A stretch of DNA of 64,000 nt from Oscillospiraceae bacterium (GCA_902778665.1 CACYYN010000010.1:1-64000), one strand, 5' to 3'. Counted from the first letter of the stretch, positions 35,325 to 44,487 are shown. The notes: generated from the letters alone by a model not told the origin. Translations and numbers: made by a program.

Positions 35325-36400
35325 CGAATGAGAGAGTATTCAACTTCAGCGCTGGCCCGTCTGTTATGCCGGAGGAAGCGCTGCTGGAAGCGCAGAAAAA
35401 TCTGCTGAATTACAAAGGCAGCGGAATGTCTGTGATGGAGATGAGCCATCGCTCACCGGCCTTTGCAGAAATTTTCAGCAGCACGCAGGAGAAATTGCGC
35501 AAAGCACTCTCTGTGCCGGACAGCCATGAGATCCTTTTCCTCCAGGGTGGAGCGACATTGCAGTTTGCAGCGATCCCCATGAATCTTTCATCCGGAGGCG
35601 TGACTGATTATGCTGTGACGGGCAACTTCTCCAATAAAGCTGCAAAAGAAGCGGTAAAATATTGCAGCGTGCACATTGCAGCGTCCACTGCTCCGGAACA
35701 TAACAGAATCCCGAAGCAGGAAGAGCTGAATCTTTCTCCTGATGCTGCCTATTTTTATTACTGCGCCAACAACACAATATACGGCACGGAATGGCAGTAC
35801 GTCCCGGAGACGAAGGCACCGCTTGTTTGCGATATGTCTTCCGATATTCTCTCTCAACCGGTGGACGTCTCACGATTTGGAATGATTTATGCCGGGGCGC
35901 AGAAGAATATGGCTCCTGCCGGGCTGACCGTGGTTATAATCGATAAGACCCTTGCGGGGAAAGAACTGCCCTTCACCCCACAGATCATGAGCTACAAAAC
36001 CATGATTGATTCAGGCTCCATGCTCAATACCCCTCCCTGTTGGTGCATTTATATGCTCGGCCTGACGCTGGACTGGCTGCTTGCTAACGGCGGCGTGACA
36101 TGGATGGAGCAGCTGAAACGGGAACGGGCGAAAAAAGTATATGATTTTCTGGATAACAGCAGCTTTTACCGTGCTCATGCCCTGCCGGATTCCAGAAGCG
36201 ATATGAATGTTACCTTCCGTACCGGAAGCGCTGAGCTGGATGCGTCTTTTGTGAAGGAGGCTGCACAGAGAGGCCTTGTCAACCTGAAGGGTCACAAGAT
36301 TGCGGGAGGAATGCGTGCCTCTCTCTACAACGCCATGCCGATGAAAGGCGTTGACACACTGGTAGAATTTATGAAGGAGTTTGAACGGAGCCATGTTTAA
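35321..36400 (+). CDS. serC: Phosphoserine aminotransferase
   Basis: The 359-residue fold-type I PLP enzyme converts 3-phosphohydroxypyruvate to phosphoserine. FNFSAGPSVMPEEAL at the start, FLQGGATLQF, the PLP lysine in AGAQKNMAPAGLT near 196 and GGMRASLYNAMP at the end are diagnostic. It is coupled to mtaB by an ATGA overlap and to serA by an 8-bp overlap. Together with serA it gives two of three serine-pathway steps; serB is not in the window. Confidence 0.96.
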   Translation: MTNERVFNFSAGPSVMPEEALLEAQKNLLNYKGSGMSVMEMSHRSPAFAEIFSSTQEKLRKALSVPDSHEILFLQGGATLQFAAIPMNLSSGGVTDYAVTGNFSNKAAKEAVKYCSVHIAASTAPEHNRIPKQEELNLSPDAAYFYYCANNTIYGTEWQYVPETKAPLVCDMSSDILSQPVDVSRFGMIYAGAQKNMAPAGLTVVIIDKTLAGKELPFTPQIMSYKTMIDSGSMLNTPPCWCIYMLGLTLDWLLANGGVTWMEQLKRERAKKVYDFLDNSSFYRAHALPDSRSDMNVTFRTGSAELDASFVKEAAQRGLVNLKGHKIAGGMRASLYNAMPMKGVDTLVEFMKEFERSHV

Positions 36401-37565
36401 AATCAGAACCATGAACGCTATTTCCGAAACCGGGATCCGAGTCCTCACAGGCCGTGGCTGTGAAGTAGGGCCGGATGTAGAAAATCCGGATGCGTTGCTC
36501 ATCCGCAGTGCCAATCTGCATGAGATGGTCTTCAACCCGGAACTGCTGGCGATCGGAAGAGCCGGAGCGGGATACAACAACATCCCCATTGAGGATTGTG
36601 CCGAGAAGGGCATTGTGGTTTTCAACAGCCCCGGTGCCAATGCCGAGGCCGTCAAGGAACAGGAAATGATGGAGCTTATCATGGCCAGCCGGGATGTGCT
36701 GGGGGCGATTGACTATGTGCGTTCCATTGCTGACAAGGGGGAGGAGATTCCTACACTGGTTGAGAAGGGGAAGAGTGCCTTCTCGGGCCCGGAGCTTCTG
36801 GGTAAGACGCTGGGTGTGATCGGCCTTGGAGCAATCGGCGCTCTGGTTGCCAACATCGCGTTGGAGTTTGGCATGGTTGTTTACGGTTATGATCCGTTTA
36901 TGTCGGTTGATGCGGCCTGGCGCTTGAGCCGTGAGGTGAAGCATGCTGAGAACCTGGATGAAATCTTCCTTCACAGCGACTATATCAGCATTAATGTGCC
37001 GTATACCGAGTCTACGCATCATATGCTCAATGCGGAAGCATTTGCCAAAATGAAAACCGGCGTCCGGATTGTAAATGAGAGCCGGGCTGAGGTGGTGGAC
37101 GATGTTGCCATGACAGCTGCACTGGACAGCGGCAAAGTCAGCAAATATGTGACGGACTTCCCCAATGAGACAATTCTGAAAGCACCGAATGTAATTGCAC
37201 TGCCGCATATCGGTGCGGTTACGCCGGAGAGCGAGGAACGTTGTGCGGCGATGGCGGCTTCTGAACTGCTGGACTATCTGGAAAACGGAAACGTGCGCAA
37301 CTCCGTTAATCTTCCGGACGCGTCTCTTTCCCGGATGGGTATGTGCAGGCTCTGTGTTTTCCACCGGAATGTTCCACGTATGCTGACTAAAATTCTTGAC
37401 TTCATTTCCGACCGGAATATCAACGTGGAACATATGATCAATAAACCCCGGGGAGAATATGCCTACACGATTATTGACCTGGGTAAGAAAATCGGACCTA
37501 AAACGGCAGATGCCATCCGCATGATGCCTGATATTCTCAGGGTTCGTGTGCTGTATACAGACTGA
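36393..37565 (+). CDS. serA: D-3-phosphoglycerate dehydrogenase, short ACT type
   Basis: The 390-residue NAD-dependent enzyme opens serine biosynthesis. The nucleotide loop is GLGAIGALVA. The catalytic Arg is in NESRAEVVDD (the usual ARGG is SRAE), the Glu in DFPNE and the His in LPHIGA. A C-terminal ACT domain (about 317-390, CRLCVFHRNVPRMLTKILDF) likely gives serine feedback. The start is ATG 36393 with ACGGAG, overlapping serC by 8 bp; a TTG at 36381 is possible but less good. Its stop overlaps the alaX start (TGATG). Confidence 0.94.
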   Translation: MFKIRTMNAISETGIRVLTGRGCEVGPDVENPDALLIRSANLHEMVFNPELLAIGRAGAGYNNIPIEDCAEKGIVVFNSPGANAEAVKEQEMMELIMASRDVLGAIDYVRSIADKGEEIPTLVEKGKSAFSGPELLGKTLGVIGLGAIGALVANIALEFGMVVYGYDPFMSVDAAWRLSREVKHAENLDEIFLHSDYISINVPYTESTHHMLNAEAFAKMKTGVRIVNESRAEVVDDVAMTAALDSGKVSKYVTDFPNETILKAPNVIALPHIGAVTPESEERCAAMAASELLDYLENGNVRNSVNLPDASLSRMGMCRLCVFHRNVPRMLTKILDFISDRNINVEHMINKPRGEYAYTIIDLGKKIGPKTADAIRMMPDILRVRVLYTD

Positions 37566-38794
37566 TGATGAGAACAGAAAAGCTTTATTATGCTGACAGC
37601 CATCTGGCGGAGTTCCGGGCAAAAGTCCTTCGCTGTGAAGCCTTGAAGGATGGGCGTTATGTTGTCGTGCTGGATCAAACGGCCTTCTTTCCGGAAGGAG
37701 GAGGACAGGCTGCAGACACCGGCACCATCGGAGGGGCAAAGGTTCTGGATGGAAAGGAAAAGAACGGAGAAATTCTCCATTTTCTCTCCTCACCGCTGGA
37801 GCAAAACGCTGTTGTTGACTGTCGGCTCGACTGGGAAAAACGAATCCGCAGGATGCAGAACCATTCGGGCGAGCATGTGCTGTCCGGACTTGTTCATGGA
37901 ACATACGGTTACGACAATGTTGGCTTCCATATGGGCGAGGAGTGCATGACCATCGACTTTTCTGGAGAGCTCACTTGGGAGCAGATGCTGGAACTGGAGA
38001 AGCGTGCCAATGAGACAGTCAGAGCAAACATCCCTGTCAGGACATACTTTCCGTCTGCTGAGGAGCTTGCCGTGCTGGATTACCGGTCCAAGCTGGAACT
38101 GACAGAAGACGTCCGTATTGTGGAAATAGAGGGAATTGACCGGGGTGCCTGCTGTGCTCCCCATGTCAGTGAGACAGGGGAGATCGGGATAATCAAAGTC
38201 CTCTCCTGCGAACGCCACAGAGGAGGAACCCGTGTGGAAGTGGTATGCGGGATGGATGCACTGGATAACTTCAATGCCCGGCAGCAGAGTGTCACGGAAA
38301 TCTCCAACCTGCTCAGTGCAAAACGGGGAGAGGTATCCCGGGCAGTGGAGCATCTGCTTGCTGAGCGGGATGAACTGAAGTATACACTGACAGCGGCAGA
38401 GCGGATGATCACACGGCTGCTTGCAGATACAGTGCATGAGACAGAAGGAAATCTGCTGTTTATCAACTATTCGGCGATTGCACTGAAGGCTGCAGCCGCA
38501 TCATTTGCTGCGGACGTCACGGATCATCAGGAGATCATGAAAAATGATGTGGCACAGCGTGAACTGGTAAATCTGCTTGTGCCGAAATGCAACGGCATGG
38601 CTGCTGTGTTTGCCGGTGATGATGCATCCGGATATCGCTATATCATCGGCAGCCGAACCTGTGACCTGCGTACGAAAGCAAGAGAAATCAGCACAGCCCT
38701 TTCCGGCCGGGGCGGCGGAAAACCGGAGATGATTATGGGATCCTGCTCGGCAAAGGCAGACAGGATCAGAGAATTCTTTTCTTCATCAAATTGA
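37565..38794 (+). CDS. Alanyl-tRNA editing protein, AlaX-long with DHHA1 domain
   Basis: The 409-residue protein is a free-standing homologue of the AlaRS editing and C-terminal domains. It has the AlaX beta-barrel start (LDQTAFFPEGGGQ), zinc ligands HSGEH near 100 and CCAPH near 196, then a coiled linker and a C-terminal DHHA1-like domain ending SGRGGGKPEMIMGS. It hydrolyses Ser-tRNA(Ala) or Gly-tRNA(Ala). Placement directly after serA and serC couples a serine-mischarging safeguard to serine production (inference). Confidence 0.92.
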   Translation: MMRTEKLYYADSHLAEFRAKVLRCEALKDGRYVVVLDQTAFFPEGGGQAADTGTIGGAKVLDGKEKNGEILHFLSSPLEQNAVVDCRLDWEKRIRRMQNHSGEHVLSGLVHGTYGYDNVGFHMGEECMTIDFSGELTWEQMLELEKRANETVRANIPVRTYFPSAEELAVLDYRSKLELTEDVRIVEIEGIDRGACCAPHVSETGEIGIIKVLSCERHRGGTRVEVVCGMDALDNFNARQQSVTEISNLLSAKRGEVSRAVEHLLAERDELKYTLTAAERMITRLLADTVHETEGNLLFINYSAIALKAAAASFAADVTDHQEIMKNDVAQRELVNLLVPKCNGMAAVFAGDDASGYRYIIGSRTCDLRTKAREISTALSGRGGGKPEMIMGSCSAKADRIREFFSSSN

Positions 38795-38825
38795 AAAACA
38801 GAATATCAGAACAGGAGAGACAACC

Positions 38826-39890
38826 ATGAAAAAAACAGCACTTCTTTTGTGCCTGCTGCTCGTTTTCAGCGTGCTGCAGCCTACTGCGTGGGCAGAGAAT
38901 CCGGCGGAAAGCTGGCAGGAAGCTTATCGGACAGTTCTGGACGGTACAATCGCAGAGCAGGATCCGGCTTACCGGAATGATGTCGCGATTGAGAACAGCT
39001 ATCTGCTCTATGATGTGGACAAAGACGGTATTCCGGAGATGGTGATCAAAACCGGGACATGTGAGGCGGATTATACGGGCACACTCTATACCTTCCGGAA
39101 TGGAAAGGCAGAGAAGGTGGATATATTCGGCCTCGGGCATTCCTCACTTTACAGCTATCCGGAAGGAAACGGAATCGTCATCCATAACGGGCACATGGGC
39201 TTTGCCTACGGCATGCACCTGACGCTCCGTGACGGAGTGCTGGACGGTGAGGAGATCTTTGAGGATGACCTCAATTCCAGGCTCATGGAGGATGAGAATG
39301 CGGAATATGTCCCGGTGGAGAATTTCGTCCCCGGCGCCCGCTACCTGGATCTCTATGAGGCGGAGAAAAATCTGCCCATTGCCCGCTATGAGGAGATGAT
39401 GCAGTATCTGGAGGGGAACTTCCCCGAGGCGACGGAGGGAAGATGGCCGAATGATGATGAAGCGTTCTTCCGCAGGGTGATGGACGAGAACAGGCCTGTT
39501 GTTGCTCTCTCAGTGGACCGCTACAGCAACAACCCGGGTCTGATCGGATTTCAGGACCTCCTGAAAAAGGATGTAGCCGTGCCCTGGATGGACGGGGATC
39601 TGCAGATTCTTGCCGTGCAGGAGGCGGATCTGAACGGGGACGGACAGCTTGAGTGTGTGGCGGATCTCGCTGAGACGGAAGATAGCTATTCGATCGTCCG
39701 CTGTTATCTGTCAGAGCAGGACGGAACGGTCTATGCCTATCTTCAGAATTATGCACCGAGAAAACTGCACATTGACAGCAACGGGAACCTCCAGATGATA
39801 ACTGATTATGATACGTCTCTTCACCGTCTGATCTGTGACGGGGAGGAAGCTCTCCTGATGACACTCTCTCCATCATTTTTCACGGAATGA
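38826..39890 (+). CDS. Secreted protein of unknown function with DxDxDG calcium-like loops
   Basis: The 354-residue protein has a clear signal peptide (MKKTALLLCLLLVFSVLQ, cleavage after AWA near 23) and no other membrane segment. Two Asp-rich loops, YDVDKDGIPEMV (about 60) and DLNGDGQLECV (about 273), look like EF-hand/VCBS-type calcium loops. The surrounding beta-rich sequence resembles the extracellular domains of the protein at 52297. I do not recognise the family. GGAG precedes ATG 38826. It lies 31 bp after alaX and may be co-transcribed. Confidence 0.75.
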   Translation: MKKTALLLCLLLVFSVLQPTAWAENPAESWQEAYRTVLDGTIAEQDPAYRNDVAIENSYLLYDVDKDGIPEMVIKTGTCEADYTGTLYTFRNGKAEKVDIFGLGHSSLYSYPEGNGIVIHNGHMGFAYGMHLTLRDGVLDGEEIFEDDLNSRLMEDENAEYVPVENFVPGARYLDLYEAEKNLPIARYEEMMQYLEGNFPEATEGRWPNDDEAFFRRVMDENRPVVALSVDRYSNNPGLIGFQDLLKKDVAVPWMDGDLQILAVQEADLNGDGQLECVADLAETEDSYSIVRCYLSEQDGTVYAYLQNYAPRKLHIDSNGNLQMITDYDTSLHRLICDGEEALLMTLSPSFFTE

Positions 39891-39937
39891 ACAGAGCTTA
39901 GCTGGCTTTTTATTATTAACAAAGAAAGGATCTTGCT

Positions 39938-40513
39938 ATGGAACTCAACGAACTCATGCGGTCCTGCCGCACCTATCGCCGTTTTCTGCAGGAGCCGGTG
40001 GAGGAGTCTGTCATTCGGGAAGCGTTAGACAATGCAAGAATCGGGAGCAACGGAGCCAATCTTCAGCCGCTAACCTATTATGCTGTAACCAGTGAAGAAA
40101 TGGTAAAGAAGATGCAGCCTCTCCTGAAATGGGCGAGAGCCCTTCCTCCGGAGCTTGGCACCCCGAAAGAGGGAGAACAGCCGACAGCATTTATCGTCAT
40201 GGTGAAAAAGGCAAACGCAATCGCTTTTGCCGATGTGGATGTGGGTATAGCAGCTCACACCATAGCACTGACAGCCTGGTCCCACGGGGTGGGGAGCTGT
40301 CTGCTCGGTGCCATCAACATCCCGGAGATCCGCAAGCTTCTTTCCGTGCCGGAAGAAGACCAGATCCGCCTTGTGATTGCTTTGGGCAAGCCGGCCCATA
40401 CAAGCACGGTTGTCCCTCTCGGGGAGGACGGGAAAACGGATTACTATCTGGATGAAGAGCGGAACTATTATGTCCCGAAGCGTGCCTTTGAGGATGTAGT
40501 GACTTTCGCCTGA
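39938..40513 (+). CDS. Nitroreductase-family flavoprotein
   Basis: The 191-residue FMN protein has the nitroreductase fold: the N-terminal SCRTYRRFLQEPV with phosphate-binding Arg residues, NARIGSNGANLQP for the substrate side and the C-terminal GVGSCLLGAIN followed by RLVIALGKP. Members reduce nitro compounds, quinones or flavins with NAD(P)H. The true substrate is unknown. AAAGGA precedes ATG 39938. A strong hairpin follows. Confidence 0.88.
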   Translation: MELNELMRSCRTYRRFLQEPVEESVIREALDNARIGSNGANLQPLTYYAVTSEEMVKKMQPLLKWARALPPELGTPKEGEQPTAFIVMVKKANAIAFADVDVGIAAHTIALTAWSHGVGSCLLGAINIPEIRKLLSVPEEDQIRLVIALGKPAHTSTVVPLGEDGKTDYYLDEERNYYVPKRAFEDVVTFA

Positions 40514-40534
40514 GACTGGCAAAGAATAAATAAT

Positions 40535-40562
40535 ACCGCGCAGGAATTTGTTCCTGCGCGGT
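40535..40562. terminator. Bidirectional hairpin between nitroreductase and rrf2 genes
   Basis: ACCGCGCAGGAA and TTCCTGCGCGGT form a perfect 12-bp stem with a 4-nt loop. TCATTTTAT follows on plus and ATTATTTATTC on minus. Confidence 0.85.
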
Positions 40563-40566
40563 CATT

Positions 40567-40998
40567 TTATATCACATAATCATATCCGTCTGACTCCCGA
40601 ACCATCAGGTCTTGAATGGTATATTGACTCAGGTAAGACCGAACGGCTTCATCCAGCCCTTTCCAGAGAGAAATAGTTCTGCAGTCAGACATACGGGAGC
40701 AGGGGGATTTCGTCTCTTCCAGACAGGAAACCGGAGCAAGTGTGCCCTCCATCAGGCTGATAACATCATAAACGTTTATCCGATCGGGAGAACTGTTGAG
40801 TCTGTAGCCACCGCCCTTACCTCGTGTGCCTTCAATGACACCCGCCTTCACCAGGTCTTTCACGATGCTTTCCAGATACTTTTCCGAAATCTCCTGGCGA
40901 TCGGCTATTTCCTTCAGGGGTATACTGCCGGAAGACGGATGCTCCGCCAAATCAATGAGCACGCGCAGTGCATAGCGTCCTCTTGTGGATATCATCAT
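40567..40998 (-). CDS. Rrf2-family regulator, IscR/CymR-like, with three Cys
   Basis: The 143-residue winged-helix protein begins MMISTRGRYALRVLIDLA, the Rrf2 signature, and has the wing GKGGGYRL. Three cysteines C92, C100 and C106 (VSCLEETKSPC then C106) lie where IscR holds its [2Fe-2S] cluster; CymR proteins generally lack the set. It is divergent from cysK and shares a repeated CCTATAAACC element with it, so it probably regulates cysteine synthesis and itself. ATG 40998 has SD AGGAG at a slightly long 12-nt gap. Confidence 0.9.
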   Translation of the reverse strand: MMISTRGRYALRVLIDLAEHPSSGSIPLKEIADRQEISEKYLESIVKDLVKAGVIEGTRGKGGGYRLNSSPDRINVYDVISLMEGTLAPVSCLEETKSPCSRMSDCRTISLWKGLDEAVRSYLSQYTIQDLMVRESDGYDYVI

Positions 40999-41038
40999 AA
41001 AAAAATCACTCTCCTGCCGGGTCCGGGTTGATATACCT

Positions 41039-41067
41039 ATTATACTGTATGGTTTATAGGATTTCAA
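41039..41067 (-). promoter_or_regulatory. rrf2 promoter with operator in the spacer
   Basis: On the minus strand TTGAAA (41062-41067), 17 bp, TATAAT (41039-41044). The spacer contains CCTATAAACC (41051-41060 complement), which recurs downstream of the cysK -10. Confidence 0.75.
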
Positions 41068-41088
41068 TCGATTTTTCAAATTTTTCTC

Positions 41089-41128
41089 TTGACAAATTGA
41101 AGAACAGGCCCTATAATTCCTATAAACC
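41089..41128 (+). promoter_or_regulatory. cysK promoter and putative Rrf2 operator
   Basis: TTGACA (41089-41094), 17 bp, TATAAT (41112-41117), followed at once by TCCTATAAACC (41118-41128), the same 11-mer found inverted in the rrf2 promoter (41051-41061). The position at +1 fits repression. Confidence 0.8.
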
Positions 41129-41157
41129 TATATGTTAGGTAGGAAAGGAGAAATACA

Positions 41158-41187
41158 ATGTCTGTTATCTATACCTCTGCCGATCAG
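41158..41187 (+). other. cysK start region
   Basis: ATG 41158 follows GGAAAGGAG at 41142-41150 with a 7-nt gap, which fixes the start. Confidence 0.6.
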
Positions 41188-42087
41188 CTGATCGGAAAAA
41201 CGCCGCTTCTGGAGCTGACTCATATTGAAAAGGAAGAGGGACTGGAAGCGAGAGTCCTTGCCAAGCTGGAATATTTCAATCCGGCGGGATCTGTGAAGGA
41301 CCGTATCGCCAAAGCCATGATTGATGATGCCGAGTCGAAAGGCCTGCTGAAGGAAGGCTCGGTTATCATTGAGCCAACTTCCGGAAACACTGGCATCGGG
41401 CTTGCATCCGTTGCTGCGGCACGGGGCTACAGGATTATCATCGTCATGCCGGAAACCATGAGCGTGGAACGCCGTCAGCTTATGAAAGCATATGGTGCCG
41501 AGCTTGTTCTGACGGAAGGGGCAAAAGGCATGAAGGGCGCGATTGCCAAAGCAGAAGAGCTTGCGGAAGAAATCCCGGGCAGCTTTATTCCCGGTCAGTT
41601 CGTGAACCCTGCGAACCCTGCTGCCCACAAAGCTACCACCGGCCCGGAGATCTGGGAAGACACCGACGGTGAAGTGGACATTTTTGTCGCCGGCGTAGGC
41701 ACAGGCGGAACGATCACAGGTGTGGGTGAGTATCTGAAGAGCAAAAAGGCAGATTTGAAGGTCGTAGCCGTTGAACCTGCGAGTTCTCCGGTTCTCTCCA
41801 AGGGAACAGCCGGCGCTCATAAAATTCAGGGGATCGGGGCAGGCTTTGTGCCGGATGTACTGGACACAAAGGTATACGACGAAGTAATCCCTGTGGAGAA
41901 TGATGACGCATTTGCTGCCGGCAGGAGAGTCGGCAGATCGGAGGGTGTTTTAGTGGGCATTTCTTCCGGAGCGGCTGTATGGGCTGCAATTCAGCTTGCA
42001 AAGCGGCCGGAAAACAAGGGCAAGACGATAGTTGCCCTGCTGCCGGACACCGGTGACCGGTATCTCTCCACTCCCATGTTTGAATAA
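41158..42087 (+). CDS. cysK: Cysteine synthase A (O-acetylserine sulfhydrylase)
   Basis: The 309-residue PLP enzyme joins sulfide and O-acetylserine to form cysteine. The PLP lysine is K47 in NPAGSVKDR. The TSGNTG loop binds the substrate carboxylate, and GTGGTITG binds the phosphate. Length and motifs are those of the CysK rather than the CysM group. It has a strong promoter, a putative Rrf2 operator and a strong terminator, so it is a monocistronic regulated unit. Serine for this pathway would come from the serC-serA operon 5 kb upstream. Confidence 0.95.
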   Translation: MSVIYTSADQLIGKTPLLELTHIEKEEGLEARVLAKLEYFNPAGSVKDRIAKAMIDDAESKGLLKEGSVIIEPTSGNTGIGLASVAAARGYRIIIVMPETMSVERRQLMKAYGAELVLTEGAKGMKGAIAKAEELAEEIPGSFIPGQFVNPANPAAHKATTGPEIWEDTDGEVDIFVAGVGTGGTITGVGEYLKSKKADLKVVAVEPASSPVLSKGTAGAHKIQGIGAGFVPDVLDTKVYDEVIPVENDDAFAAGRRVGRSEGVLVGISSGAAVWAAIQLAKRPENKGKTIVALLPDTGDRYLSTPMFE

Positions 42088-42102
42088 GAGACAAAATAAA
42101 AG

Positions 42103-42140
42103 AAAACGGCACCTGAACGATCTGGTTCAGGTGCCGTTTT
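42103..42140. terminator. Bidirectional terminator between cysK and rsmE
   Basis: A perfect 16-bp stem, AAAACGGCACCTGAAC with its complement, closes a 6-nt loop and has a T-rich 3' arm on both strands. Confidence 0.92.
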
Positions 42141-42158
42141 AAAACGAAACAGATTGGA

Positions 42159-42899
42159 TTATTCCAGATTGCCTGAGGCGAACATCAGGGCGGAGAGCGC
42201 AACAATGGGTGCAGTTTCACACCGAAGAATCCGTTCACCCATGGAACAGATACGGCAACCGATGACTTTAGCGAGATCCGCTTCAAATTGGGCAAATCCG
42301 CCTTCCGGACCGGTGATGATAGCGGCGGTTTTGATCTCGCGGCAGCCCTTCAGGGCAGAGTCAAGGCTTTCACGTTCCCCGGTTTCATACATGAAGAGAC
42401 TGAGGTCTTTTTTGATGGCGGTATCCAGGCACTGGGTGAAATCCCCAATCCAGCGAACCTCCGGGATGATCCCACGGCCGGACTGCTTGGCGGCTTCTTC
42501 AGAAATCCGGTTCCAACGCTCCAGTTTTTTGGCACGGCCTCCCTCATCCAGCCTGGCGACACAGCGATCGCTGCTGAAAAAGCAAATTTCAAAAGCACCG
42601 GCTTCTACAGATTTCTGAATAATATAATCCGTTTTGTCGCTGCCCTTTGGAAGACCGCATAGGACGGAGGCTTTCACGGAGGGTTCAGATTTGCAGGGAG
42701 TCACTTCAATGACTTCGGCTTCCACTTCCTCCTTTGTCGCTTTGACGATCCGGCATTTGTAATCACTGCCTTCCGTGTCGCAAAGAATCACATCGTCCCC
42801 CGGACGAAGACGCAGGACATGCACATGCTCGGCATCACGGCCTGTCATAATGGCGGTCCCCCCGAGAATGTTGGTGCCTGCAATAAAGAATCTTGGCAT
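42159..42899 (-). CDS. rsmE: 16S rRNA m3U1498 methyltransferase
   Basis: The 246-residue SPOUT-class enzyme methylates U1498 of 16S rRNA. A short N-terminal PUA-like domain (MPRFFIAG, HVLRLRPGDDV) precedes the knotted SAM-binding domain with IITGPEGGFAQFE, LGERILRCETA-like MGERILRCETAPI and the ALSAL end. GGAGGG precedes ATG 42899. No prmA partner is adjacent here. Confidence 0.94.
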   Translation of the reverse strand: MPRFFIAGTNILGGTAIMTGRDAEHVHVLRLRPGDDVILCDTEGSDYKCRIVKATKEEVEAEVIEVTPCKSEPSVKASVLCGLPKGSDKTDYIIQKSVEAGAFEICFFSSDRCVARLDEGGRAKKLERWNRISEEAAKQSGRGIIPEVRWIGDFTQCLDTAIKKDLSLFMYETGERESLDSALKGCREIKTAAIITGPEGGFAQFEADLAKVIGCRICSMGERILRCETAPIVALSALMFASGNLE

Positions 42900-43014
42900 A
42901 GAGTTCCCTCCGGATCATTTTCTGATGATTTTCTATTAAACCACATTTTTCACCTATTTGCAACCGGCGGAATTTGTATTATAATAGGGAAAACTGATTT
43001 TGGAGGAAACCCGT

Positions 43015-44430
43015 ATGCCTACAACCTGGAACCGGAGCCCGGAGGAGTTCCATAAAATATATGTTGCCAATACAGATGCATTTTATAAAGTGGGCGGTGC
43101 CGCCTATGCAAAAGATCTGGATGAATTCATGACAAAATGTGCCCTCGGCCTCTGGAGCAAGGCCGGAGGGATCACCCAGCACCATGTGGATATGGCAAAT
43201 GAAATCTATTCCCGCGGCCAGAAGAAGCCTAGCTGGATGCTTTGGAGCCTGACCAGCTCAGTCTGCGAGAACGAGATGTTCCTGCCGCCGGTGTTTTTCT
43301 GGAACCTGGCAGAGAGCGACGTGAAACGCGGGACAGAGAATTCCCGTGCATTGGTCCGTGTGATCACCAATGTGCTTCTGTACTGCGCGGCGGTGGATGA
43401 TGATGTGACATTCTCGGAAGCGGAGTATATCACGGAATGCCAGGATAAGCTGTCTGCCATTTGTGATGCTACAGGCGTCAAGAAATCTAAGGCAGCGATG
43501 AATCCTATGGATTTTGTCACGTCCAACGAGCCTTCCTTCCAGGAGAAGCATCCGGTCCAGCCTGCCACATCCGGCGGAGACCCGGCTCCGACCCCGGCAA
43601 AGGAAGAAGAGGAGAAAAAGCCGAATCTTGATGAGCTGATGGCGGAACTGGAAGAGCTGGTCGGCCTCGAAGAAGTCAAAAAAGATGTCAAAAACCTGAT
43701 TAATCTGGTAAAGGTGCGTAAGCTCAGGGAAGAGCACGGGCTGCCGAATACAGCCATGTCGCTCCATCTGGTCTTTACGGGGAATCCCGGATCGGGCAAG
43801 ACGACAGTGGCAAGGCTTCTGGCAGGCATGTATGCGGCAATCGGTGTGCTGAGCAAGGGACAGCTGGTGGAAGTGGATCGGTCCGGCCTTGTGGCAGGCT
43901 ATGTGGGTCAGACTGCCCTGAAGACGCAGGAAGTGATCAAGTCTGCATTAGGCGGGGTGCTGTTTATCGATGAAGCATATGCACTTGCGGGCGGCGGAGA
44001 GCAGGATTTCGGAAAAGAAGCGATTGAGACAATCCTGAAAGCAATGGAAGACCACAGGGATGATCTGATTGTTATTGTTGCCGGCTATACCGGACCGATG
44101 GAGGACTTCATGAATTCCAACCCTGGTCTGGAGTCCCGCTTCAATAAGTATTTCAACTTCCCGGACTATAACGGAGAAGAGCTTTATAAAATATTCCTTC
44201 TGCGCTGCAAAAAGAACAGCTATGAGCTGAGCAAGAGTGCACAGAAGGAGGCAAAAAAGATCTTCAACGAGATGTATGAAAACAGAAGTGACAACTTCGG
44301 CAATGGCCGTGACGTGCGAAACTTCTTTGAAGACACAGTGATTCGCCAGGCAAACCGGTTGGCTGCCATGGAAAACCCGACGAAGGAGGATCTGGTCACG
44401 ATTACGCCAAAGGATCTGCGAGTCGGATAA
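43015..44430 (+). CDS. AAA+ ATPase, CbbX/SpoVK-like, with TerB-like N-terminal domain
   Basis: The 471-residue protein has an N-terminal helical domain containing VLLYCAAVDDDVTFSEAEYI (about 120-140), which resembles TerB-type domains. A proline/acidic linker (about 180-205) follows, then one AAA+ module of the CbbX/SpoVK class. Walker A is GNPGSGKTT (about 256), Walker B VLFIDEAYALA (about 316), sensor 1 VIVAGYT and the arginine finger region NPGLESRF. Such ATPases remodel protein complexes. The client is unknown. ATG 43015 follows GGAGG with an 8-nt gap; the TTG at 43000 overlaps that SD. Confidence 0.88.
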   Translation: MPTTWNRSPEEFHKIYVANTDAFYKVGGAAYAKDLDEFMTKCALGLWSKAGGITQHHVDMANEIYSRGQKKPSWMLWSLTSSVCENEMFLPPVFFWNLAESDVKRGTENSRALVRVITNVLLYCAAVDDDVTFSEAEYITECQDKLSAICDATGVKKSKAAMNPMDFVTSNEPSFQEKHPVQPATSGGDPAPTPAKEEEEKKPNLDELMAELEELVGLEEVKKDVKNLINLVKVRKLREEHGLPNTAMSLHLVFTGNPGSGKTTVARLLAGMYAAIGVLSKGQLVEVDRSGLVAGYVGQTALKTQEVIKSALGGVLFIDEAYALAGGGEQDFGKEAIETILKAMEDHRDDLIVIVAGYTGPMEDFMNSNPGLESRFNKYFNFPDYNGEELYKIFLLRCKKNSYELSKSAQKEAKKIFNEMYENRSDNFGNGRDVRNFFEDTVIRQANRLAAMENPTKEDLVTITPKDLRVG

Positions 44431-44447
44431 AATCGGATAAAAAAAGC

Positions 44448-44480
44448 GCGCTTTGGGCTGATTTTTACTGCCCAAAGCGC
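44448..44480 (-). terminator. Terminator of the GDPD gene
   Basis: GCGCTTTGGGC and GCCCAAAGCGC form an 11-bp stem. The minus strand continues into a long T-tract (GCTTTTTTTATCC); the plus strand has only a weak one. Confidence 0.88.
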
Positions 44481-44487
44481 AAAGTTA

